Origin: Moniliella sp. 'wahieum'
Lineage: Eukaryota; Basidiomycota; Moniliellomycetes; Moniliellales; Moniliellaceae
DNA length: 64,000 bases
Assembly (NCBI GenBank): GCA_003971905.1
Contig: RSEE01000086.1
Coordinates: forward strand, 124,001-188,000
Direction: 5' to 3'
Shown one piece after another: positions 23,001 through 32,918 of this stretch (its first letter is position 1; every line of letters begins with the position of its first letter). Made by a program: the position numbers and the translations under genes. The notes under the pieces were generated by a model that was not told the origin of the DNA, did not search any database, and saw only the letters and a list, made by a program, of their open reading frames with translations.

Positions 23001-26000
23001 CGTCCTGGGCTAGCCATGTATTGAGGTCACGCAGATGCGCGACATCTCCCCCAGCTGTTCCTGCTGCTTGTTGAAGAGCTCCTCGTAGCTGCTCTTTTGC
23101 GTCCTCTTGCGCGTCAAGCTCACGAGCCTGCTGTGCCTTGAAGAGCTTCAAGGCTTCTTGCTGCTCCGCCATTTGTTTCTTGAGCAACGCAATTTCTGAT
23201 GAGACGCATCCGTTTCATCCGTCAGAGAGGGGGACGTGGCAGGAGACTCGGATCTGGAATCTTGATCCTTCTCCTTCTCCTGGGCCTCATCCTCCTCGCT
23301 CTCGCCATCTCTTCTTCGGTCTCCTCGCCTTCGTCTTCAATCGCGTCACCCTCTTGTTCATCCCACGGTGCTCATCCGTGCTCTGTCAATGTCCTCGCCG
23401 AGGAAAGGGGGGCATCGCGCGTGGCCAACTTGATGGAGCGGACGGCAGGCTTGGCCGACGACACCATTGCCTCCGTCGAATCAACCGGAGGGGTATATAG
23501 ACGCTTGCGCTCTTGGCGCTCTTGGCGCTCTTGCACTCTTTCCTGATTTCGCCGACGGCACGTCTGATATATTCTTTGACGGAGCTTTGGACGAACCTGG
23601 GAAACAGATGTTAGGCATGGCTTTAGTGGAGCTTTGAACGTACCTTTGATGCTTTAGATGGCGCATTAGAGGATGCCATAACTTGGAAGAAACTTTGGAC
23701 GGAGGTTTGGAAGAGGCCTTAGAATGGCTTTAGATTGTGCCTTCGACGGAGCCTTGGAGGGGCCATGGAAGAAGATTCCGCAACTTCAGACGGAGCTTTC
23801 CGAGCAACCTTTGATGCCCCCTGGAGGATACCTTTGAGGGGGTGTTGGATACATCTTTGGACAAGGCTGTCGATGGCGCCGTGGAGGCCACGTCTGATGG
23901 CGCCGAAAAGATTCCCCGCGACCGAGCCGAAGAGGGAGCCGTAGAGGCTTTTGATACGTGGGATCCTTCATGAACCGATCCTGGAGGAAGGGAACGGGAT
24001 TCAGGTTCGTGTCCTCCCTCTTCCTCCGATTCTTCTTCGGGCTCCTCTTCTTCCGATTCTCCTTCGGGCTCCTCTTCTTCCGATTCTCTTTCGGGCTCCT
24101 CTTCCTCGAGAACAGATTGATCGGGCTCCTTTTCCTGAGAATCATCTTGCTCCTCATTCGGGCCCCCTCTTTCGTGTTCGGCGGATTTGTCCGCATCGGG
24201 CGCCGTTTCCGCCTCCTCTTCCACAGGGTGGGTCTGCACCAAACGTAGTGCGGACATGGGCCGGGTCGCATGTCGAGCCTCCGACCCTACCTCACTCGGC
24301 ACACCGTAATCGTCTGAGCCGACACTGCTCGGAGGCCCACTAGCGTCCTCGGGGATTGTAGAGAGGCTGTACGGACGAGCAGCGCTAGTCCTTCCCACCT
24401 CCGAGGTCTTCCTCGGCACCGGTGGGGGTTCATCAGGCACCGTTCCCCACTCGGTCCCCGAGGCCGAGGCAGGGGAGGGAGGAGCCGTTCCATACACGCT
24501 GGGATCGTGGGCATGACTTGTCCGTCCTGGAGACCCGAGCTTGCTTCCAGCGATGCTCCGGCTACCCGCTCGGGAACCGGCTTTGCTTGGCCTGCTGAGG
24601 TGGCTCGGAGCGGTTGAGCCAGCCCGGTTGCTGTGTAGGCTGGGTCGGAGCGATCGCTGCGAATGGTGGCCCGCTCCGTCCCCTTCTTCCTCTGCCTCGT
24701 CTTCATTGTCCGCATACAACGTGTGCGCACCCACATCCTCCTCCTTTGGATGATCTCCGTGGCTGGCATGCTCCGACGTTCCCCGCGCTCCCTGCGAGGG
24801 CGTTCCGTAGACTGATCCCTCCGTATGGCTCATGGGAGGGTCGTAGAGCATCACGCCTCGCTTCGGAGCATACGGGTCGGAGCCCGTCGGACCCAGCTCA
24901 TCCTCCTTCGGCTCCTCCTCCTCCTCCAGCGGTGAGTCGAGCCCCGGCAAGCGCACATGGTGTCCAGGCGTCGACGATCCAAAAAAGTGATGCTTTCTTT
25001 CGGGATCCAAATCGTCCGCATGGACAAACCCACCGTGCCCAGACAGATCCCGGAGGGTACCAAAACTTTTTTCTTGGGAAGACGGTCGAGGAGCCTCTGC
25101 CTTCTGCTCGGTGGTATGCGAGGGAGACCTGCCAGAGGCTCGAGAAGAGTGAGCAGCCGAAGGTGTGCTCCGGCTGAGATGCAGGCATGCCAATGTCACG
25201 CGTCTCGCCTTGATGTCCCTCTTGGGTAGGTGGCAGCGACTTGGTTGCACTTCCATCTTTCCCGCCTACCTCGCTGGGAGTAACACCCTGGAAATCGTTC
25301 GCCATGGGATAGTTACCTCCCGGAGGCGGAGTCGCAGTCAAACTCTCCCTTGTTCCTTGATTCTGGCCAGATGGAGAGGGAGGTGTGGCGGACGGTCTCT
25401 GCGGATCGGGGCCAGGATGCTGCTCCAGCTCTTCGATGGGAGCAAATGGATTGTGTCCAGGCGGCGTCGGGTGGCCGGAGGCTTCGGTCCTTGGGTGCTC
25501 TGGCATTTGGAGGAAGGCGTGGTTCGGGCGTGGGAGGGTGTGGCATCTGCGTGAGTCATGGGCCGTGCCGTAGTCGGTCGCAGCTACCGTACCACCGCCT
25601 AGCCTGGGAGTGTGGGAGTACGTGCCAGGGCGAGTGGAGGGGGCACGGTGAGATGGACGAACCGAGCCCGGCCGAGGCGGACGCTCGGTGCTGAACGCCT
25701 CGCTTCCCGGCGGAGGAGGGCCGCTGGGGGCCGTGTAGTGACTCGGATGGGGGATCGACTGGCTCGTAGGCTGGAATCCCGGTCCTGCGCGCGCATGATC
25801 GAACGGGGGATAGGACTGCTCCATTGGCTGGACAGGGGGCATCGTTCCAGTCGTGGGGGGATAGGGATCATGGTACGGCTCTTGCATCCCGTGGAACGGG
25901 GGGGTTGGGTCAGCAAGTTCCGTCGGGGGGTTGATGCTCGGCGGGGCGGGGGGATGGAGGGCTCCCTGCGAGCCGAGGGCCCGGGCGCGATCCGGAAAAA

Positions 26001-29000
26001 GGGACGGTGCGGTGGGTCCTGGGCAGGCGGAGGCGGGTCACCGTACATGCTCCCCATCACTTGGGGCTCCGGCATGGGCATGAGCTCATCGTGGGTGTGG
26101 TGGGTATGGGATGACTCCTCGTCGACCACAGAAGGCACGCCCGAGGGCCGCGTCATTCAGCTATGCGGAGACGGCCGCATCTCGCTCGTTGGCAGGACGG
26201 AGGCCGCGCGTTGGTCGCCCATGGCATAGGAGGGCATCCGCGGTGCAGGAGGGCCCGAAACCATGGTGGGCGGCCGCGTGTGGGGCGCAGGCAGGGGCGG
26301 CCCAGCAACCATGGTGGGTGGCCGGGTGGATGCCATGGCCGGCGGCCGCTCCTCCATGTGGGAGTACGCCGCCGTCGGCGGGCGCGTGGAGGCAGCGACG
26401 GTGGGCGCGGCGGGTACCCCGTTCCGGCCATCGAAGCAGGCGGATGAGCCATCGACCCCGTCACCGTCGGCGGCACAATCGAGCCGGGGCGGATGGAAGG
26501 GGTGGCGAAGTCCTGCGCGACGACCCGGCTGGCCGGTGGGCCGCTCACCTGGGTGCCTGGTCCAAATGCCCGTGGCTCCGAAGCTGGGTCGGCCATCGAC
26601 CCTCCTGTGCTTGCAGCCGCGCTCGCCGCCTCGCCCGGATCTCGGCCTCCATGTCGATCGAGGGGATGCTCTCGCTGTCGGCCATGTATGCAGTGCGGGG
26701 CGCGTCCCTGTCGTACAAGTCGGGATGGGGGAAGCCTTCGTCGTCACCCACAAACGAGTGGTACTGGGGCTCGGGCATGGGCATCAACTCCTCCGCCTGC
26801 TCATGGAGGTGTGGGAGAGGCGGCTGGGTCATGGGCAGTGCAGAGTGGTGCGGCGCATCGCCCATCGCCATCATGGGCTCAGCCCGGGTTGAAGTCCTCC
26901 CAGTCGTTGGCAACTGCGGGTGGGTCTGCGTCGGGGTAAGGGCCGTCGGGACCTGGGCGGCCCCCTCATCTGCCGAAAGCTGCCTCGGAGCCAGCGTCGG
27001 CGCCTGGGTCGGCACCTGCGATGGACCACCATGGGCACCGGTGCGATGCGCGGCACGGCCTCCTGCGAATGGTGGATGACCTCGGCGCCCATGCCGGGCT
27101 CTGGGTCGGAGAACGAGTGGCGGAAGCGGGAGCCCACCTGGCTAGCACTGTCCGACGGCAACAAGTCGGTCGAGGCAGTACTGTGCGCATACTCTCGTTC
27201 GCGCAACGAGAGCCGGCATGCGGGAGTCGTGACCGGTCCATGCCGAAGGCGCATGAGCATGAGGGGCATCTCCCATCGTCCTCTCGTCGGCTGGCGCATG
27301 GGGGAACTGAATATGGGGAAGGTGTACGTGGGGAAGGTGGTGCTCCCGAGGCTCCTGAGCGTCAGCCATGTCCACGCGGGTGGCGGGACGGGGTACGAGG
27401 GCACTGGCACCGGCCCATACTGCTGCCTATGTTCGGGAAGAACAGTCGGCCTTGGCTCGGCCGCCCATAATCCGTCGCCACCACCGTGTTGGCCCGATGA
27501 GGATCGGCGAGATGGAGAGGTGCGCGTCCGGGACCATGCTCCGTCGGTTTCCCTCGTCCCCGAGCGCCCAAGACGAGCGAGGACGGGGCACGGCTGTGTC
27601 TTGCCCATCCCACGATCGGCGTGGCCTTTCGCCCCTTCCTCGCCGTCCCCCCACGGTGTGGCGGCGGCGAGGGCGGGATGCGCGTGTACAGCGTCGATTC
27701 GGGCTGAAGAGGGAGCTCAGGCTGTGCGTCAGGCAAGTCGTGAAGCGTCACTGGCCGAGGCTGGTCCATAAGCACCGACCGTCGCAAGCCCGCCATATTT
27801 TGCAACGCCGTCATGTCTGTTGCGGGCACCGTGCTGTGGGGTGCCGGGTCGACGGGCGCCATTTCGACGGGCGGCGGGCGAAGGTGGGCAGGAACTGACT
27901 CGTGGGATGCGGAGGCGCGTCTGCCAGCTCCAACATGCGGGGTACAGGCGAGGCAGTGTGGGGAGTGGGCGGCAACGTGCAGCCAAGCGCGATTCGGTCG
28001 GCCCCGCCGTCTCGAATGCGTTCTCAGCCACCGGTTCCAACTCGGACTCTGCCTCCCTGGTCCGACGCCGCGCCGCGTCCGCTTCCCAGTGGGGCATGCC
28101 CGAACCCATTGGGGAGAGCTGCAAACTGTGCCGCTGCACCGTAGGGAGGGAAGTGACCCTGGGCACCGCGTGAGCGGAGGGTGCGTCCGGCATGTCCTGC
28201 ACCGTGGGTGCACTGGACGGAAGGAACTCCCATGTCGGAAAGGGCAAGAGACAATGTGTTGGATCGGCCAACTTGTCCTGTTCCATATCTGGGTACTGGT
28301 CCGGTTCGGGTGATGGCCTGGCCGAGCGGAGGTTGATGGAATGGACCATGCTTTCCCTCTGAATGCGCCTTGCTCCCACTACTGTCGACGGGCAGCATAC
28401 AACACCGAAGCATCTCGGAGCGAGCCAACTGCCGACGGGGCCGAGGGCGGCGAACGCGCCTTGGGGGTCCTCTCTAGTGATGGCGACGTCTGGGGCGACC
28501 GTGGACGTGGTGTGCGAGAGCGGGACGAGGGAGAGGACGAACGCATCCTGACCATACCGATATCGGGGATATCAGACAATCAAAGATTGTGGTAGGTGCA
28601 TTGGATCGCGTCTCGGGGGTCCCTGCTCCGACGGCGCCCCTTCGGTCGATGGCGGACCCGACGTCGAGGGAGCGCCTTGGACAGAATGGACTGCCACATG
28701 GGAAACGGCAGGCGAGAACAGAGCCGAGTCGACCTGGGTGTAGCCCCTGTACGAGCGGAGAGGTTGATCGAGTGAACCAAGCTTCGCCTCTCAGCAGGGT
28801 CTGTTCTCTCTACTGCCGAAGGAGCGGCATACAACACCGAGGCATCCCGGATCGAGCCAACGGCCGACGGGGGCACTTTTTCAAGTGACGGCGATGTTTG
28901 AGGGGACGGTGCGGACCGCATCCTGACCGTGGCGATATCTGGGACATCGTCCATGCCAAAGGTGGAAGCGGCCGCATCGGACCGTGTCCTGGGAGGGGTG

Positions 29001-32000
29001 GCATACTCATCCGTCACCGTCGAGGGCGGGCGCTTCAGTGCACTTCCTGGTGCCGAGAGGGTAGAAGGGTCAATGGGGCCCGGCGTGGGCTCGCTCTCTG
29101 TCCGTGCACTGGTCTGCGTCTCAGGCACATCCTGCAGCGTCGGGTTGAACCGCCTGGTGCCTTCCCTCGTCAGACCCGGTAGGACCGAGGCCGGCTGACT
29201 CCCACCGTAGGAAGGAGGGGGCCCACACCATACTTGCCGAGTCGCTGGCCAGAACAGTGGGCGCACCCACAACCGTACCATTGTCCAGGGTACTGGGCTC
29301 GCGCTGGAGAAGCGAAGCACCGGAAAAGGAAGGGTCGCCCATACCAGTGGGCAAACTAGGTGCACCCATATCCGAGGGCATTGTCGCATTCGTCGCGGGA
29401 GGCAGCCACGCTCAGTCTCGGCACGAGGAGATGGGTACCTCCAAAGGAAGACTGGGCTTCTCCGACAGGTCAACGGGGGGACGCTCTTCTCTCGTTGGGT
29501 CCATACCGAGGGTGGAAAGACCCAATGCTGAGGAGGGGCCTGCGACGAGGGTGGGAGCATACGAACCCTCCCCAGGAGCAGATCTTTGTTCCATCGGAGG
29601 AGCAACGAGGTTGGGAGGGGGCCCCCTATCGATCCCGAGGGTAGACATGCCCAACGCTGAGGAAGGCGCCGCCGTCAAAGTCGGGACATGTGTACCTCCT
29701 GTCGTTGTCGTGGCAGGATTGGCAGTATGACGGGACGCGGATCGGGGCCGCCATCAATCCCAAGGGTGGACATTCCCGATGCCGAGGTGCTGCAGCGTAG
29801 CTTGCGGTAGGCGCATGGGACTCATTCAGGGTCTCCCTGACTTGCGTCGCTCCTCCCCTCTGCTCATCTCCAACTGGTGCGGATGCGGTATCGGGAGCAA
29901 TACTTGGCATGCCCAGGTCCGACGGGGGTGCCAGGACGGTAGGAGGTCCGTGGCGCGAAAGGCGCTGGGTCTCGGAGCGAGGCACGGTAGGGTGCGAGCC
30001 GGGAAGCGTGTGGCGCTGCGAGATTCCCCGAGCAGAGGGAACTGTGGCCTGGGAGCGGCGCGCCCAGTCGGCAGCACCAACCGGGTAAGAGCTGGGACCC
30101 CATCTCAGAGTCCACCTCGGAACCGATGCGAGGCGTATCGGGAGCGCGGGAGGATCTGGTATGGCCCCGGGCTATTTGGTGCAGCCTGGCTCACGCGAGG
30201 GGAGGGGGAGGCGGTGAGAGCATGCGTCCCTCCCTGTATGCAGTAGCGGGGTCAGCCCGCCCACAGGGGCTGATTGCCGTGAAGTCCGGCAATGGTGTGT
30301 CGACGAACATGGTCCCTGCGTAGAATGTTAGTGTGAGTGACGCCGGATAGGAATCGGGGACATACTCAAGGTCAATGGTAAAATCAAGTCGCTCGCGAGC
30401 CGAGAAAAAGGAGATGAACAAATCTCCCGGTTCGTTCATGTGGATTTCGAGAGGGTACCGCCGCTTGCCCTGGGCGGGCGGGAGCACATTCACTATCTTC
30501 CCCGGTCGCACCTTGGCAATATCAGCAAGGACAAAGACAAGATGGTCGGGATCAGGGTAGGGAGGCGCGCGATGGCTTAGGACGAGCAAATGTTCAAACA
30601 AGTGTGCGTTGGCAGCTGTCCAGCCGCGCTCCACTCGCCCCGTCTCGGCCCCGACCGAGCCAGGTCGAGGGGGTCAAAGTCGTATAGCTCGATAGGGCAA
30701 ACACGGATAAGCGCCCGTTTCCTCACCTGGTCCGAGGATCGATTCGAGTCCTGTGGTCGAGGCAGCTGCGCCAGAAGCAACACTCGCTTGCTCTGCTAGC
30801 GTCGATACGCTTCGGGCAGAGAGGGAGCTGGCATTTGACCCGAGCCGGTAAAGGGACTGGGTATCGCGTCCCCTTTGAGGTGGAACCTGATCCCGCGACT
30901 GGAGGCGTAGTGACTCAAATGCTCGGCGCCGCTCCTGCACCGACGCTGGTGGACGACGGAGGCGGCGGGGGCAGGTCGCGCTCGCGATTGTCCCTCGAGG
31001 CCGGTACAGATGGGAGGTGGGACTGTGGGAAGTTATCGGGAGGGGATAGCAAACAAGGTCAGATCCTCTCTATGGCACGAGTAAGAACGCAGAGGAAAGG
31101 GTTCCGAGACGTACCGAGCTAGAGACGTTACTTGGAATGTGGCCAGGGTTGGAGGTCGGGGTATGTGCGAGGAGCAATGCTGGGTCTGTGTTGTCTGCGG
31201 GCCACCGTTCCCCCGGGCTGGTCTGCACCGACTGACTGGAACCCACAGAAGACTCTTGCTCAATAGCTGGGGCGAACCTGCGGGAGGCGGGGCGTGATGC
31301 GCGTCGAGGGACGGGGCGGGGCTGACAGACGGTGCCACAGGTGCTCGTTCAGGCGCATCGAGTAATGGTGTAGTGCGGCTACCGGGGTGGTGACGACGTA
31401 GGCGGGCCCCTCCTCAGGGGGCCATGCTCGGCGGAAAGATGCTGTGCACCACAGATGGGGTAGACGTGCCTTCGTCCGACGGCGGAAGCGGCACCCGGGT
31501 AGGAGAGCCCGAGGGCGGCCTCACGTCTCGCGTATGAGAGGAGGAGGACGCGCGCGATCCGTCGTGGGCCGCGAAGGGGAAGTCTGAGGCGACGGTGCCT
31601 CGAGCATGTGAGCAGGCGCGATCTGCCGTGGAGTTCCCAAGGCGTGCCGGGTGGAGACGGCGGGTGGGGAAGCATACCAGGTCGGGTAGGAGATGAGGGA
31701 CGCGAGGTCCCGCTCTCGATAGATGGGGCATGACGAACGGGCGACCCACGACGGAGAGGCGACGCACGCCGTAAGGGCGATGGGGTACGGGCGGGTGCTG
31801 GTGCCTCCCGCGGTTCGGGTGTAGACAAGCGCGGGGGCGTGGCAGCCGCGCGTTCGGGCTCCCTGGGCCGGTGTGCGAGGGGAATGTGCAGGGGAAGGAG
31901 AGGCGTGCGAGATGGAGGGCGCATCCGACCCTGGGGCCGGCGCGATCTGGCGCGGGGTGCCGAGCGGGGTGCGGCGGGGAGGAGAGACGTGCTGTCCGCG

Positions 32001-32330
32001 GGTGAGAGCGTGGGCGCGGGGCGACGCTTGGGGTGGGCAGAGGAGGAGGCGTATCGGAAGGAGGCCTGGGACGAGCTCGGGCTGGAGGCGGGTTGCTGGC
32101 GCTCGCGAAGCAGAAAGGGGCTGGCCAGGATGGCGGGGGCGGCGGTGCGCGCGGGGGCAGGCGCGGGCAGGCGCGGGAGCAGGCGCGGGCGCCGACGCGG
32201 GCGACGCGGCGGGCGAGGGGGCAGCGGAGCGGCGCTTGAAGCGGGCGGCGGGGATGGAGGCGGCGGGCGCGGCGGAGGGGCTGCTGCCGGGCGACGGCGA
32301 CGCAGCCGGCGTGCCGTGCGGGTCGGCCAT
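20056..32330 (-). CDS. Very large low-complexity Ser/Pro/Glu-rich repeat protein with coiled-coil C-terminus (possibly more than one gene)
   Basis: About 12.3 kb on the minus strand stays protein-like when frames are pieced together, with no spacer resembling a promoter or 3' flank. It would code for up to about 4,000 residues. Start MADPHGTPAASPSPGSSP at 32330. In N-to-C order: Ala/Pro-rich (32330-31400); Ser-rich with a structured stretch at about 30700-30240; two Val-His-Ser-Ile repeats at about 28955-28328; Pro/Met-rich LMPMPEPQ and RPPTMV repeats (27000-26040); GSVYGT-type motifs (24900-21700); a Glu/Ser acidic block (about 24170-23990); APSK-type Ser repeats (23900-23600); and coiled coils (23190-23070, 21000-20720, 20420-20200). 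It ends PPPPKTPAAPGSAKPPSTAA... with a stop at 20056-20058. Well-formed introns near the C-terminus (20690-20637 with TACTAAC branch site; 20558-20495) show it is a real transcribed gene. No family recognised; a scaffold or cytoskeletal linker is a guess. Splitting into two or three genes is possible. Confidence 0.45.
20637..20690 (-). other. 54-nt intron with canonical branch site in the giant gene
   Basis: On the coding strand: GTATGT donor, TACTAAC branch box about 10-15 nt before the TTAACAG acceptor. The best-formed intron of the window and useful as a model for this genome's splice signals. A second one (20558-20495, GTGCGT...TCTCAG) follows one short exon later. Confidence 0.75.
23990..24170 (-). 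repeat. Acidic coding minisatellite (Glu/Pro/Ser units)
   Basis: Three to four imperfect units of about 30 bases coding for EEEEPEGESE / EEEEPEEESE-like decapeptides in the giant protein. On + the unit reads as TCTTCCGATTCTCCTTCGGG variants. Confidence 0.8.
26240..26380 (-). repeat. RPPTMV(A/S)GPP coding repeat
   Basis: Tandem units in the giant protein: RPPAMASTRPPTMVAGPPLP and then RPPTMVSGPPAPRMPSYAMG. On + the DNA shows repeated CCATGGTGGGYGGCCG words. Confidence 0.7.
28328..28577 (-). repeat. Giant-protein repeat, unit 2
   Basis: Codes DIPDIGMVRMRS ... SPQTSPSLER ... AVGSLRDASVLYAA ... ESMVHSINLRSA. The same ordered blocks occur in unit 1 (28760-28955). Confidence 0.75.
28760..28955 (-). 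repeat. Giant-protein repeat, unit 1
   Basis: Codes DVPDIATVRMRS ... SPQTSPSLEK ... AVGSIRDASVLYAA ... RSLVHSINLSA. Shorter than unit 2 by about 55 bases, mainly in the Ser/Arg linker. A third partial match (SVVHSIFPP) lies at about 31420-31455. Confidence 0.75.
30240..30720 (-). other. Structured, non-repetitive segment inside the giant gene
   Basis: In an otherwise disordered product this stretch reads like a folded beta-rich domain: VCPIELYDFDPLDLARSG, LFEHLLVLSHRAPPYPDPDH, FVLADIAKVRPGKIVNVLPP, EIHMNEPGDLFISFFSARER. At about 30370-30320 the coding strand shows GTATGT...CTACGCAG, a plausible intron; splicing it leads into HTIAGLHGNQPLWAG and a stop near 30253. That would end a gene here, whereas unspliced reading continues. 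I do not recognise the fold. Confidence 0.45.
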
Positions 32331-32918
32331 GGATGGATGCGATGGGGGTGGGGTGGTGTGGTGTGGGTCTGCGCATAACCTGTGCGTCTCTGCTGGGCCG
32401 ACGCGCTGCCTCGGCCATCACGTGCCACACGCGCCCAAACATGCGACACCCGCGCGGCGCGGCGCAGCAGCCCAGCGGCGTAGATCAAACATCATCACAT
32501 GTCACATGCATCACACACACGCGCGCTTACGCACTCCCCGCCCCGCGCAACGTTTCAATTCCAGCGTGGAACTGTCGGCCCCACCTGCCTCGTTCCGCCC
32601 CCTTCCGCCCCGCCCCCCGCGCAGCCAGCCGACTGGCCACTTGTGCCGCAACTGCATGACTACACAGGAAAAGTCACTCACTGGTTGATCCCGTCGGATC
32701 GGAGACACACGACCGGGGGAGCAGGCCGTCTATCGCTGGCCTATACACGCCCTCTGTATGTTTCGTCCCTGTGCGATCCACCGTTCGCATCCTGCTCATC
32801 GTCATCGTTCATTCCGCCCCGGTCGCCTCCTCACCATCGCCTTTTCCCGCTCCTACATCCAGCCTGGCACATCGCAGTGTGGGCGAAGACGCCTGCGGGC
32901 ACACCAAGCTCAAGCGGA
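32331..32918. promoter_or_regulatory. Upstream region of the giant gene / 3' flank of next gene
   Basis: Lies between the ATG at 32330 and the stop of the next minus-strand gene at 32919. It contains ACATCATCACATGTCACATGCATCACACACACGC-like CA/TG-rich DNA near 32488-32525. No gene seen. Confidence 0.5.

Noticed and set aside
23990-24170. Possible CRISPR-like regular repeat
   Set aside because: The units are contiguous coding decapeptides without spacers, in a eukaryotic gene.
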